Positions 19,880-31,289 of a stretch of DNA of 31,862 nucleotides are shown here, one piece after another. Within the stretch, counting starts at the first letter, position 1. Each line of letters starts with the position of its first letter. Made by a program: the position numbers and the translations under genes. Below the pieces are notes generated by a model that had not been told where the DNA came from, ran no database searches, and saw only the letters and a program-made list of their open reading frames with translations. Source of the stretch: Tieghemiomyces parasiticus (lineage: Eukaryota > Kickxellomycota > Dimargaritomycetes > Dimargaritales > Dimargaritaceae); contig JANBPT010000534.1 in the NCBI GenBank assembly GCA_027575765.1, positions 1 through 31,862 on the forward strand, in the 5' to 3' direction.

Positions 19880-19885
19880 TATAAA
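19880..19885 (+). promoter_or_regulatory. TATA box of the secreted acidic protein gene
   Basis: TATAAA lies 132 bases upstream of the start codon and is followed by a long C/T-rich leader. With the CT tract upstream it makes a convincing core promoter by fungal standards. Confidence 0.55.
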
Positions 19886-20016
19886 GCAGTCATTCCCTCG
19901 CCACCCTGTTCTGAGCTTCATCCTTCTCTTTCCCATCGCGTTCTGCCCCTCATTTTATACTTGACCTCACCGTTTATTCCATCCGGACTGCACGAATCTC
20001 TGGCCACTTTACCACC

Positions 20017-21571
20017 ATGTTTTCCTCCGTGTTCCACTCCATGAAGGCCGTCAGTGTCGTCGGTCTAAGTCTTGCCTTGTTCCTGCCTGTCCAGGCCGTG
20101 CCCACCCCGGCTACCCCTCTCGGCCCTCACGGCGGACACAATATGAATCAGAGACCCGCCGATCAGGTAAATTCTCGAGCATATATTTTAGGAGGTGGTC
20201 AACCACCTATACCAGCTGCGGAAATCAACCAGTCTGTGGTTGATTGTTACGTCTGTTTCACCTGACCGCAAGCAGTCAGGGTTTAGGTATGAACAGACTT
20301 CCACCCCAATATCAGTATCTAATACCCAATCACCCATCCAACTTTTCCTCTTGGCCGCGCATCAGATGCCAACCATCTTAGAATCCTGGGTCCCTATTAA
20401 CGACTTGCCTGCCCTGCCTGCCCTGACTGACGAGGAATTCCGTACCACCTACGGTCCACTGGTGCGCAACATATTTTATCATCTTATGATTACCGTGCCC
20501 GGAACCTATGGTTGCGAAGTTAGCAGGGATACTACCGATCCCGAGTTCAGCGTAGACCGTATTTGTAATGACGAGGAGGTTAACGATCGCTTTTTAGACG
20601 CGGCGCCTGCAGCTCTTACTAGGATTCAGCCCCACCTGCCGCTGGCACTACGGGCCCAGTCTGCACGTATTGAAGTGATTCTAGACCCTGCATATGACAC
20701 CCATGCCTCAGACGACTCCATTATCCGTCTCATTAGAGCGAAAAACGTGGCCCAGCTGGCCGACTTGGGTCGCTACACTTACCAGCAGGGATTTGAACAG
20801 CAGCTTAACGGTTTCTTGACCAGCAATGAAATTCCTCTCGCACACCAGAATGCGCTCAATGATCTACTCACCATCGAGTTGATTAGTACGAATAACCCGC
20901 GACCCAGCGAGGTGGAAGAACTATTTTCTTCGGACGAATACTTCGATCTGGAGGTCATGCATGACCGTCTCAGAGATGAAATCCACAAATTCTTCCTAGA
21001 GGACGTCACCTTCACCCTAGTCAACCGTAGAGAGTGGCCGGAGGTTGCCGATTATGCCACGTATTTCCTGTCTAGACCTCCGCTCAACGATCCCAACTAT
21101 CCTACCCAAGATGAGACCATGAAGTTTATCACACTGGTCCCTAGAGGGCGTCTGGTTAACCACGGAATCAACAATCAAGATGCCTTCATGTCGGAAGGTG
21201 GGCGCTTGGTAGCGCATGATACTATGTCCATGGACAGTTCTGATGACGACGGTAATTATTACTCCACTCCGGAGGACTCTCAGTCGGAGGTATCCGGTGG
21301 GGATGACATGTCAATCGAGAGTGTGGATCATGTTGAACCGGTTCTGCTCTATCAGGAACGCTATTCCCAGAGTGGAGTTAAAGAGGCAAATATGCCCTAC
21401 CCACAACGTTTTTCAAAGAGCGACGGCTACGAGCTATTCTACGCATGGAAAGTACGGGATGGCTCAGACCTTAACAGTTCCGATGACGACGCCCACGATC
21501 TGGGCCCTGGTATCATCGCAATGGCTTTTGACGACTCAACCGTATTCGACACCTACCCCAGAATGGCTTAA
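20017..21571 (+). CDS. Secreted acidic protein of unknown family
   Basis: Two exons (20017-20166, 20366-21571) encode 451 residues; I do not recognise the family. Residues 1-27 form a signal peptide: basic start with Lys10, hydrophobic core VVGLSLALFLPV, then QA before VPTP. A Pro/Gly/His-rich linker follows to residue 50. The 199-base intron has a GTAAAT donor, a CTAAT branch-like site, a pyrimidine tract and CAG, and leaves the frame intact. Residues about 70-330 look like a helical globular domain with only two cysteines (100 and 117), which could form a disulfide. The C-terminal part (about 330-430) is strongly acidic and Ser-rich, with two SSDDD motifs. The start context is ACC-ATG behind a TATA box and CT tract. 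The gene stands alone in a gene-poor region. A secreted, lineage-specific role is inference. If the intron is not removed, the frame stops at 20265 after 82 residues. Confidence 0.8.
20193..20280 (+). other. Three short hairpins inside the intron of the secreted-protein gene
   Basis: Three perfect inverted repeats lie within 88 bases. GGTGGT (20194-20199) pairs with ACCACC (20202-20207). AATCAACCA (20223-20231) pairs with TGGTTGATT (20237-20245) around a five-base loop. CCTGAC (20261-20266) pairs with GTCAGG (20275-20280). All sit between the donor and the branch site, so they could bring the splice sites closer or form a structured intronic RNA. Function is unknown. Confidence 0.6.
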
Positions 21572-24368
21572 ACACTATACAGTGCCTCACAGTACGGTGT
21601 TTTAGTTTCAATCACTCACCATGCGCTGTCAGAACGATAGCCTGTAGCTTTCCTCTGTCGGTTGTGGGCTAGCCCTCTACCACTCTAAATCCCTCCCCAC
21701 TCGATCTTAGTTGGTAGTGATTCCAAATTTCTGCTGGTGATCTACGTTTATCAATACATTAAGTCCCGTTTAGAGGGCTATTCACCTACTATCAAGTCTT
21801 ATCCGCCAGCGAGTTCAAATCGATAAAGAGTGGCTTTGAGACGGAAAGGGGTCTTCTAGGGATCTTTCTCGTAGTACTAGCTTTGGATAGGATCTACCCT
21901 CTTTAACCAACAACCGGCCATGGTCCATACTAACTACGTTCTATCTTATTACGCACGATGCCGAAAATACGTTAGGCTCCTTACCTAACCCCACTGCTTG
22001 GAGTATGCGTTATGGGGTCCTAGTTAACCTAAAAGCGCCAGAGTAGCGCAGGCGTACCTTGCCTTATAATAGCTCGTTCTTTCCAGTAAATATATTTGGC
22101 ATGGTGGGATGGGTATGGTATAGATTGTGTCCACTATAGCTCAACCGAATCTTGCCACCAATTTCAAGAACGGTACCGTCCATGGTCATCTACATTGCTG
22201 TGGTGTCTGTAAACAGGTGGATACCAAAGATACAATGAGTAGGGAGGGGGGAGAAGGTTTAATGAGCAATGGGGAGGTTGCTAGGGGGGGGTGGAAAAAT
22301 GCTACGCACCGTCAAAACATACAAGGTAAGTGTGGTACCTATAAACCACGCCAGGACTGACGCATGCCTATACCGACCAGGTATCCCCAACGTTGGTGCA
22401 CCACCACGCCACCGGCTGCTCATACTACCAGAGCCTCCCATGCATCTTCTCTCGAACTCACACTATTTACGCACAAAACCTTTGGCCTTCCGGAGCCACC
22501 AGTGAAACCACGACCCCTTGCAACCTAGATTGGCTATATGAACCTCCGAGTTCGCCCCGATGAACTCGCTCTCCATTATTGTTATTTCACACTGCCGTAT
22601 TGCTTGACAGTGTAGAGCACTCGCTACCTCTCCAAGTGGCTCTTTACTTCCTTTTACTAATAAACCCTCTGCACCACCGTTGCATCGTTGACTTCTACGC
22701 CCTATTTTACGGACACTACAGATGTGAAGTGTGAGCTGCTTCAACTTTAAAATGGATTATTCTTTACGCTTTGTCGTGTTGGATATTTTAAGGTGTCATC
22801 GACAGCATCAAAATCTGAACCCTCTACCTTTTCCGAAAGATGGCAGTTGTATATCTGTATATACATACTATTGGTGAGTAGCTAGTCGATGTTTTTGTTT
22901 TGTTAACTTACACAACGCCGAGGTGTGTATATTTTTCGCCAGGATCAGAGCTAGAAGCTTGGTACGCAACGTCTAGTGGGGTTCTTTTTTTCCCCCATTG
23001 CCATCGACGCTAGAGCTACACTCAAGCTGCTATACTCAAGGTACAGTGTATTTAATCGTTTGCGCTATAAAATGCCTAGACAGGTAGGGCGAGCGTAAAA
23101 TGTACAGCCAAAGTGCCAATTATGCCTTTAGTTTCTAGAGTTACTAACGTGTGTGAGTGCAAGTTCTGCGTTGTGAGTGGGGTAGAAGAGGGGGGAGAAG
23201 GAGGAGGATGCTGTGTTATTGTCGCGTAAAACGCAGCGACTCTCCTAGGGTAGGCGGTAGCCGATACACCTCCTGCTCAAGAAACTTATAAACTATTATT
23301 ATTCATTTTTGAAGGGGGGAGGATGTGAGCAAGGAGAGCCCCATTATCTCCGTACCCCCAGAGTCCGCCCAGCAACAGGCGGCCGAACGGTGAGTGGTGG
23401 GCGTACAACCTTATGCACGGATGTAATGGGAGAACCTTACTCAAGGCCAGCTGATTCTCTCTCCCTTCTACATTCGGCTCTGTTACCATACGGGACTTCT
23501 TAGATTGAGATCCATCCTCCAGTTTTATTTATAATCATGGTCTATATTTACCAAGCATACTTTACCCTACCCATATTATTAAACATATTCAGACTCACAC
23601 CACAATACATTTTAGGGATTCGGGTGGGATGATCAGAAGGTGTCACCTAACCTTACTGTATTGAAGCCAGTCAATGATTGCTTTTACATGGTGAACTTTT
23701 GACTTTGATCGATACCTCCAACCCTTACCACATTTTGGTCAAAGACCCTACTGGGCCAACCTAACACCTCACCCTTCGTTGTCTGAGACCCCACGATGCT
23801 CGATTAGAACATGCCAATATCTCTACCATACTTTCAGCTCCCGCCGACCAACTCCAATTAATGTGTCGCTGGGCACAGATGACACAGGCAGCTTCCCCGG
23901 CCGTAGGTAGAGTGGGCCAGCACTTCGAGTTCACTTACAATAAAAAAATTATAATAATATAAAGGATAGGCGAAGGGATGGATTCCATCCCATGGGCTCG
24001 GTAGCTTCGTTGAGATTATATCTGATGCGACTCGGACACGGTGTAAAAAATATTGTGGAGTGGGTTAAGCCCGACGGCGCCCACGCAACTGAATACACAC
24101 ACTCGTCAGTGGTCAAATTCGAAAGGGTGACCTTGAGACCATGATCATTTAACTGTTGGTCTTATTAATAAGGGGTTTTGAGGGCAAATTCAATCAGCCT
24201 CACGGCCGTACTATATATACAGAGGACGATGATGGCGAACGAGATATAATTTGGCAGAGTATACTAAAGATTGGGTGTAGTGTTATGCAACGCATGGTTA
24301 AGAGAAACTCGGACGCTGAGGAAAATAAGATAGGGTAAATTGGGCTGTACAGGGCTACTCGAAAGAGT
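21572..24368. other. Gene-poor stretch of 2.8 kb, no supported gene
   Basis: This region lies between the 3' ends of the secreted-protein gene (plus) and the zinc-finger gene (minus), so it contains two 3' UTRs. No open frame exceeds about 93 codons, and none has a recognisable feature. The base composition is more AT-rich than in the housekeeping block, especially at 22,740-23,110 and 23,520-24,340. I see nothing else. Confidence 0.5.
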
Positions 24369-25325
24369 TTAAACGAAGATGGGGTACATTTTAAAGGTGG
24401 TTGCGCTAGAGTGGCGGGGAACTGGCGTCGGTAGGACACGGGAAAACCGAGGCAGGGGAGCCTCAATAATGTCCAAGATACGAGAGGTAGGGATGGGCGA
24501 GGACTCGGCGGACGTGTAGTAAGGCGAAGGAGACGAGGATAGCGTGGAAGATGTGGAAGTAGAGCGGCTCCGCAGACTGGCGAAGGTGGTATTCACGGGC
24601 GACGTGCAGTAGAGGCCCAGAGCCGGGGCCAGGGTAGTCGTGGTAGCCGCATGGGTGCTGTTGGACCGGGTGGTATACTGGGAAAAGTCAAGGCTTGGTA
24701 GCGATTTGTCGCTAGAAATAGACTCTGAACGAGGATGGAAGAGTGAAGGCAAGGTTAGGCCAGCTTGGCGAGAAACGGACTGCAGAGATGGAAGGCGAGG
24801 AGAAAAAGGGACGGACACGGTGCTCTGGGGAGAATCTGGCTTGGGCATGGATTGGGCGGCCGGCCGGTTAAACAACGGGTAAGGGGCGTGGCGCCAGGCG
24901 CCAGACAGCTGCTTGTGCGAACTTGGCACCGCGTGGCTCAATGGGTAGGCAGCGGGGGTGCGGGGATGGTATAAGGGGGCGGGTTGGGAGTAGGCAGCGG
25001 GGATATAGGGCGGGTGACCATGGTGACGGCGAAGGTAGCTCGTCATACGGCCAGGCGTGATGGACAAGTCGGTGAGCTTGTGAGTACGACGCTCCCGGCG
25101 CACAGTGTTGGTGTGGGTGCGGCGGTGGCGATGAAGCTCGTCGGAGCGGGAGAAGCGCTTGAGACAGCCGGCAAAGTCGCAGGCGTGGGGCTTTTCGCCG
25201 GTATGGGTACGGATGTGACGGGTCTGGTGCTCGAGGCGGACGAAGGACTTTGGGCACATGGGGCAGTGGTACGGTCGAGGACCGTCCTTTTTGGCCGGTT
25301 TACCCGAGGCTGCCAGGTAAGACAT
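24369..25325 (-). CDS. Mig1/CreA-like C2H2 zinc-finger carbon catabolite repressor
   Basis: This intronless 318-residue protein has two C2H2 fingers at its N-terminus. Finger 1 is Cys21, Cys24, His37, His41; finger 2 is Cys49, Cys54, His67, His71. The recognition helices RLEHQTRH and RSDELHRH and the linker HTGEKPHAC are almost those of Aspergillus CreA and yeast Mig1 (RSDELTRH in CreA). Such proteins bind GC-box sites of type SYGGRG and repress genes for alternative carbon sources when glucose is present. A basic stretch (VRRERRTHK, 75-83) follows the fingers and may be a nuclear signal. The remainder is rich in Ser, Pro, Thr and Tyr and probably disordered, with a short conserved-looking hydrophobic/Pro end (about 284-305). 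The start has ACC-ATG context. Other Mig-type repressors (Mig2, Mig3) share the fingers, so the exact orthologue is uncertain. Confidence 0.9.
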   Translation of the reverse strand: MSYLAASGKPAKKDGPRPYHCPMCPKSFVRLEHQTRHIRTHTGEKPHACDFAGCLKRFSRSDELHRHRRTHTNTVRRERRTHKLTDLSITPGRMTSYLRRHHGHPPYIPAAYSQPAPLYHPRTPAAYPLSHAVPSSHKQLSGAWRHAPYPLFNRPAAQSMPKPDSPQSTVSVPFSPRLPSLQSVSRQAGLTLPSLFHPRSESISSDKSLPSLDFSQYTTRSNSTHAATTTTLAPALGLYCTSPVNTTFASLRSRSTSTSSTLSSSPSPYYTSAESSPIPTSRILDIIEAPLPRFSRVLPTPVPRHSSATTFKMYPIFV

Positions 25326-25828
25326 GGTGAAGTGGAGACTAAGTGAGGACGGATGAAAAATGGGAGGCGCTGGGGAATCGTACGTAATTGATTATCCAAG
25401 AATTCGCGCTTGCGGAAATCGGAGCGTAGAGAGGGCTGGGTGGTTTTTTTTTTGGAAGATTTGGGTAGGGCGAGAATCAATGCAGGGCCCAGCAAGCTAG
25501 GGGCGGTAGTCGTTAGGACGGAACGGCCAAGGTGAGGCAGTGTGGCGTCGCGTTAGGTAGATACTGATGCTGTCGGAGAAATAACTGGCGGCAGAAGAGA
25601 ATGGTCAGTCGTTGGCGACGATGGTGGTGAAGCGCAAATATCAAATGTACACACAAACCCAAGGAGAAACGTTTAGCTAAATACAAGGTACGTAAGGAAG
25701 TAAAGGAAGAGCGGAGAGATTGAGAAATAACGACGTACGCGTACCGGGGGCGTTTTAAAGAAGTCTGGAAGACGGCTGTTGAGGCTGGTGGAGCTGGTAG
25801 TGATCAAAGGTCTCCGGGAGGGCTGGAG

Positions 25829-25836
25829 TTTATATA
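25829..25836 (-). promoter_or_regulatory. TATA-like box of the zinc-finger gene
   Basis: TATATAAA reads on the minus strand, 504 bases before the ATG at 25325. This implies a long leader of about 450 bases, or a 5'-UTR intron. It touches one of the SYGGRG matches. Confidence 0.4.
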
Positions 25837-25896
25837 GATTTTGGGATGGAGGAAGGGTGAGGGTCGATTGTGTCGCTCGTGTCCCCGCCACCATCT

Positions 25897-25928
25897 GGGG
25901 GATAAGGGGGTGGAGGGAGGCGGCGGGG
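25897..25928 (+). other. G-quadruplex motif upstream of the zinc-finger gene
   Basis: Four G-runs (25897-25901, 25906-25910, 25915-25917, 25925-25928) are separated by loops of 4, 4 and 7 bases, which fits the G3+N1-7 pattern. They lie on the strand that is template for the gene, just upstream of its TATA-like box. Folding in the cell is not shown. Confidence 0.55.
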
Positions 25929-28900
25929 AGGCCTAGAGGGGCTCAGTGTATGTACGAGTAATCGTCAGACATCCACAGACCCAGAATCCCCACATGTGTG
26001 GACGACGGAAGAGAGAGAACGAAAGAAGAAAAAAGGGTCACGACTGTACACGATGGAGGGTCCAAGGTTACTGGTTTGCGCGAACGTAACACACGAGCAG
26101 TAGCCCTCGCATGTAAGCTGGTAAAACAGGGTGCCATCCAATGTGCCGAATTGCAGGGAGCGACCAGCGGACGTGCGGCGAGGGGAGCAACAGGGCGGGG
26201 GGGGGTGCCGATGAGGCGGGTGCGGGTAGGGCGTGGTTCGAGGGGCAGCTGCGCGACCATTCACTCCCCCCATTGGGGTAGATTGGGAAAAAGGGGTCGG
26301 GACGCGGAGACTCAAGACCCACGCGACTAGCCCCACCCCCGTCCCCTCTCCGGGCCTGCTAATGCCAGACTGATTGTATGCGAAGGGGAGAGCTAATGCA
26401 TACCTGCTCTTCCGTCGCACTTCACCTCCCCCCCTGTCCTCCTCTAAAACCGGATATCGATTTGGACCGCTGTAATATATGCCGACCGACACCACCAACA
26501 GTCAGACACTGACTCTGCGATGCCACCCTCCCGGGTGGCGTAGCGGAGACTGGAAACGGCCGAGTGTATGCGCCAGGCAATTGTGACGATGGACACCACC
26601 CCGGGCCGACCCAGACTGGTGTCCAGTCCCAAAGGAGAGGCGCCGGCGTATGAGCGGGCAACGCTATACCGCAACCCCACCCCTAGACAGGGCTGATATG
26701 CCCACGCCCCTTGACCACCACACTGGCCGGGGCGTAAATGCGTGCACCACCCGGTGCGGGCAAGCGTCAGACGCATGAAGGACGTATGCATACCCGCGGC
26801 CCGTCCACGGAGATCCAACGCTTACATCAAGTACCACGGCCACCCATATGCGAAGGGGTGCCAAAGGAAGGCAGCCACACAATTAACCGCACGAGCAGGT
26901 GGACCGACGCGTCCCTTGACTTTTTCCCGCGATTCACAATTGACCTCACCGGTCTGCAATCATTGCCGCGGTCAGATAGGGGAGGGGTCTCGTTCAGTGC
27001 CCTTAACCGGCATCGAATGGCCTAGGGGTCCAGGCAGCCAGGCCCGTCGAATCTCTGAGACCGCTTCGTAGCTTGACGGGCAACAGGTGGTACGGTTGCG
27101 GTGCAAAAGCGGATTCCGATTATTCTTATTTTACCGCCGTTAGCTCAGCAGTCCGCGGATCACAACCACGAGGCAGCTCTGGCCCGTACGCTTCCTTAGT
27201 CATTCCGATGGCGAGTGCCATGCTGTTACTGCGTCCAACCCATGCGGTGCGACCCTGTACGACCTCGCACAGGCCTAGTCTTGAACCCACCCAGCCTTTG
27301 GACGTACCAAGCCAAGGCGCTGGCCCCGATTTCATGGGCTCCATACAATGACGTGGAGGGGAGGCGGCGGTCTGGCCATGGCACCGGTAGGTAGGAGCCT
27401 GCAACGAGTTCAACGGAAAAACACGCCCCCGACGGCGGTGTGCGTGTATGCTGATGAGCTTCGGCTGTGCCGTCGCAAACGAGGGCCATACGTGTGTCGG
27501 TTTGGTAACACAGAATGCCCGTCCGTCGATTCCGACCGGCTCCAACGATGCAGCGTGGCTACAGGCCGGCCAGTCGTGTTACTCCTTCACTCCCTCCCTC
27601 TTTTCCTACCGACCCTGGCCCCCCCCGTGACCTCAGGCGCTGCCGCCAGCCTACTTATCGCCATTGGCTCTATGCCCCCCGAAACATTGGCAGCCGAGGC
27701 CTTAATGCCCTTGCTCTCGGTCATGGCGATTCGGGATTTTACGGCTGCCTTTGGAAAGATCCGCTGGCCCTTTTCTTGCGAGCACGGCCGCACCCAACCA
27801 GCCCCGCCCAGTTGTCTATCGTTGCTTAGGGCAGAGCCACAACAGCCGCAGTGACTCCGATGGCGAGGGTGCTTCTATCCCCCCTTGTGGCCGATATTCG
27901 ATCATTACCGAATACCGGCCCGCCCTCCGCTCAGCTAATTGACGATATGTTGAGAAGCGGTTGGCAGCCTGATACTTTCAGCCCGAGTCGGTCGTACACT
28001 GCTGTGCGATACACAACAAACTCCAGGAGAACCTGGCTCTGTACCCTTGTTGGCGATTACCGTAAGGAATGTAATCAACGAAGCAGGGATTAGAGTGGGC
28101 CATCCCCTTAAATTACACCTTCGCCCTAGGCCGGTTAGTCCGCCACGACCTCACTAATTCCTTCCCCCCTGACCCTTGGTCAAGACAGTGCCAAAGCACT
28201 GGCTCAGTAGAGCGAGCCAAGGAGGCAGGGCCTTCATCAGTCCCTACCTACCACTGCGCGTACCCTGGGAATAGGGTCAAGGTCGTCAGCGCCAGTCTTC
28301 TACAGAATCGCCAGTCAGGGTAGGGTACACCGTTAATGCCATGATTAGGATCCGCCACAGCCTGGCCGACAGCATTGTCGGTACTTGGCATATGTGTATG
28401 GGAGTGCTTGGAAAAACTGCCACGGCGATGGGAGTTGGCCGAGCCCTCCATGTACAAAACATCCAGCCCCTGCTTCCCCCGCGGTCTCAATTGGGGACTG
28501 GGGTGCGTTTACTCCCGCGGGACTGGCGACCTCCCCTCGTCCTCCTGCTATTGTAAATAGCAAAACAACAACATAGCCCATTAACTCTATCAGAATCGTT
28601 TGGTAGTTGAGGCCCAGGCTAACGGCCAGCGCTTAGGGTCTGCACTAAAGGAGAGCGCCAGGCGTCAATTCGACGAAAACAACAACACCCCAAACACCTA
28701 CCCACCCCTATTCCCACTTGCCCAGTCACTCCCAAGTACGTCTAACGTACACAATCCCTATTCTTCATGCCGCTTTCTAGCCCTAGCCATATTGCCGCCG
28801 ACTTGGCCTGGCCGTTCCAACCACGCGTGCACCTTTCGGCAGTAGCGCCACCTACGTTCTTAGTGCGACGACAATGGTGGGACACGCAGCCAGGGAGGCC

Positions 28901-30281
28901 CGGGCTGATCTCTATAGCCCGTTGGCTTGGCCGGACGCTTAAAATAGTAGCCAACAGGCCCCGACGGGTGGTTACACCAGTCGCCGCTCAGTCGTCACCA
29001 TTTTAATGCAGCCCACTTCGATACTCGACAACCGCCAGTTGTCCACTGCCCTTCTCTCCATTTTTTTAATCACCACCGATACAGGGGACTACTTCTCTTT
29101 CCTCGAACTGTCTTCCTCTTACAGGCCTTTTCCGTCCACCCCTGACCGCCGTAGACGGTAGATATACCAAATCTTAACCAGTCCGCTCTCTATGGCGGCG
29201 AGGATTGCATTGCCACTTATGTCCCGGTCGTTCCGTGCCAGAACTTCCGAGTCGGGCTCCATGGCTTACTTCACACTGATAATGGCGTGCGTTGACCTCA
29301 GCAGGCCCGGTTTCTCCCCCCTGAATAATCCGCCTGTAGGCCTATGCCCACCCAGCGGCTTGAAAAATATATCGTCAATGTTCCTTGTGTTGATATCTGC
29401 ATTATCCCGCTTCGCACTGTACTCGCCTCTTGACGAACAGCGAGCCACGTACCCCCTCCCTTGTACACAAATCGACACCCCCTTCTGCTACCATACGCCT
29501 CGCTGGTTTCCGAATACCTACACCAGCGTGACCGCGGCTGACACGACCAAAATTCGGGGCCATCTTTCCTTACCGTATGGCATAGCCGTTTGCCACCCCT
29601 ACCAACGCCTCTTCAAACATGCCCACGTCAGTACGCATGTAGCTCGCATAGCGTCTAAACACCTCGTTGGACCATTCATCTATGGCGCACGCACACACCC
29701 CTCCAGTGCGAATATTGTACCCCAACCTTCGGTCAGTATGAAGCGGCCGCGTTAACGGTCATTGCAGCGCCGTCTTATGAGTGCAGTACCCCGCATTCTA
29801 TTGGCCATCTTCCTCGGTACCCCTTCTCGATCGGGTGACTCGACGATCCCTCTATGGTTCAGGGTCTTGGTTGTTTATACGTGGTAGTTGGCGCTGAAGT
29901 CTGCAATCCTGCGCAAGGGGTGGTACGGATGATACAGGCTTCAGTATGGCGGGTTGCGACTGCCTGGGCTTTCTCCATCTTGTCCTTACCATTTAACTGA
30001 CCGGTACTGGTAGAGCCCCCTGCTTCTGTTGGGCCGAACCTTAGTCGAGCCCACGGATCGCACCAGGGGTGGAGGGGAGGGGGGCTCAGACTCTTCAAAC
30101 CGGGCTGGCCAGCGACGGCCCCTTCCATCTATTTTAAGGGTGCGAAAGGAAAGCATAAGGGGTCAGCCGTGTCTGGCAACTGTGAGCTGACAACTGTTCT
30201 GCCTCCCTTGGTAGGCGGCTGGGAAGAGTTTCAGGGGCACCTCGTCTGGAATGTTACAATCGAATATCGGGCAGGTGCTTC

Positions 30282-30305
30282 CAATGGAGAAAAAAACCTC
30301 CATTG
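30282..30305 (+). other. Perfect 8-bp hairpin with A-rich loop
   Basis: CAATGGAG (30282-30289) pairs with CTCCATTG (30298-30305) around an eight-base A-rich loop. It lies far from any recognised gene, so no role can be assigned. Confidence 0.5.
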
Positions 30306-31265
30306 AAATTAAGGATTTCCCGTCCATCTATCCGTATGCCCTTGAGATGAAGGCTCATGTCATTTAAGGGGGGGGGGTGACAATAGTGATGGGCGCAGAT
30401 AGCATTGGTCAACATCAAGCCCAGACCACATTAGGCGGTGGCGGTGGCAATTGGAGATCGAGCAAGGGGAAACAGGGAGACGAGAAAGGAGGGACTGGCC
30501 ACTATTTAACAGCCCCCCCCTCTTTCTAGTCAAGCTCACCCACCCCGGCCATCCCATAGGATAATTGCATTAGAGTTCCCCAGTTGCATACCGAAGTGCC
30601 ACCCGGGCTCAACCATATGCGACCGGTCATACGCATTTGGGGTAGGAAACTCTACTAGGAATAGGGTGCAACTGGAGTGACGGCGCGTATTCGGTGTTCG
30701 GCACGTCCCAATTGCGCGGCGGGCGGTACCGGGACCATGGTCTAAGGGGCAGTGTCGTTGCACCGCAGTGGTCGCCTCTCGCTGACGATGGTACGATACA
30801 CCTAGGGCGATTTCATTACCGTCCCTTTCCCAATTCCAACCTTACCATGGTTGAACCTCCATCGTAATCGCTGCCCTCCCCCTTTCCTTCGCTCTCACCT
30901 CACAAGTCAACCGGTGAATGGGCAGCTATGGCACCTTAACGCCACCCTTATAGCGCCTCTTCAAGCCCTAGTCGGCCTGGTGGATCCATCATATTGCCCA
31001 CACAGGCAATCCTGGGTGGCGGTTAAACTCACTCCGGTTCGACGTCTAAACCTGGTGGTAACATCGTGTGGGGACTTGTCTGCAGTGAATTCATGTCCAT
31101 TATTGTGGGGAGGGAGGAGGAGGCAGAGTTTCGCCGGAGTGGACTGAGGTATGAAGAGAAAGCCAGGCTAGGGGGCAGATGGGCGGGCAACGCCACCTGA
31201 TTACACTGTAAACCGCCTTGTGTTGTGAACTATGTGGGAAATCGGTATTGCTTTCGTTTGCAGAT

Positions 31266-31289
31266 AGCTTCACTTGAAGAAGTGAAGTT
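31266..31289 (+). other. 8-bp hairpin with GAAG loop
   Basis: CTTCACTT (31268-31275) pairs perfectly with AAGTGAAG (31280-31287) around GAAG; in RNA a G-U and an A-U pair extend the stem to ten. No gene is recognised around it. Confidence 0.5.

Larger units (their letters stand above)
25744..25928. promoter_or_regulatory. Cluster of five SYGGRG (CreA/Mig1-type) sites upstream of the CreA-like gene
   Basis: Matches to SYGGRG occur at 25744-25749 (CCGGGG), 25823-25828 (CTGGAG), 25883-25888 (reverse of GCGGGG), 25895-25900 (CTGGGG) and 25923-25928 (GCGGGG). They surround the TATA-like box of the zinc-finger gene, about 420-600 bases before its ATG. CreA/Mig1 proteins bind this consensus and several autoregulate. 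Autoregulation here is inference, since GC-rich DNA matches such a short motif easily. Confidence 0.4.

Noticed and set aside
24938..25010. tRNA-like A-box (TGGCTCAATGGGTAGGCAG)
   Set aside because: It lies on the opposite strand within the zinc-finger coding sequence and has no matching B-box or cloverleaf.
25965..26498. 177-codon minus-strand open frame upstream of the zinc-finger gene
   Set aside because: Its composition is Pro/Arg/Ser-rich from GC-rich DNA and no motif is visible. It lies beyond the probable promoter of the zinc-finger gene.
27138..27215. tRNA-like A-box (TTAGCTCAGCAG)
   Set aside because: No B-box (GGTTCGANTCC) follows at the right distance, and the acceptor and anticodon arms do not pair.
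27348..27854. 168-codon plus-strand open frame with an Ala/Leu-rich middle
   Set aside because: The apparent hydrophobic stretch comes from GC-rich DNA. There is no ATG with good context, no domain and no splice-site support.
29192..29755. 187-codon plus-strand open frame starting with ATG
   Set aside because: It has no domain, signal peptide or membrane pattern I can name. An ATG frame of this length is expected about once by chance in the non-coding DNA present. Some antisense peptides looked protein-like but gave no recognisable family.
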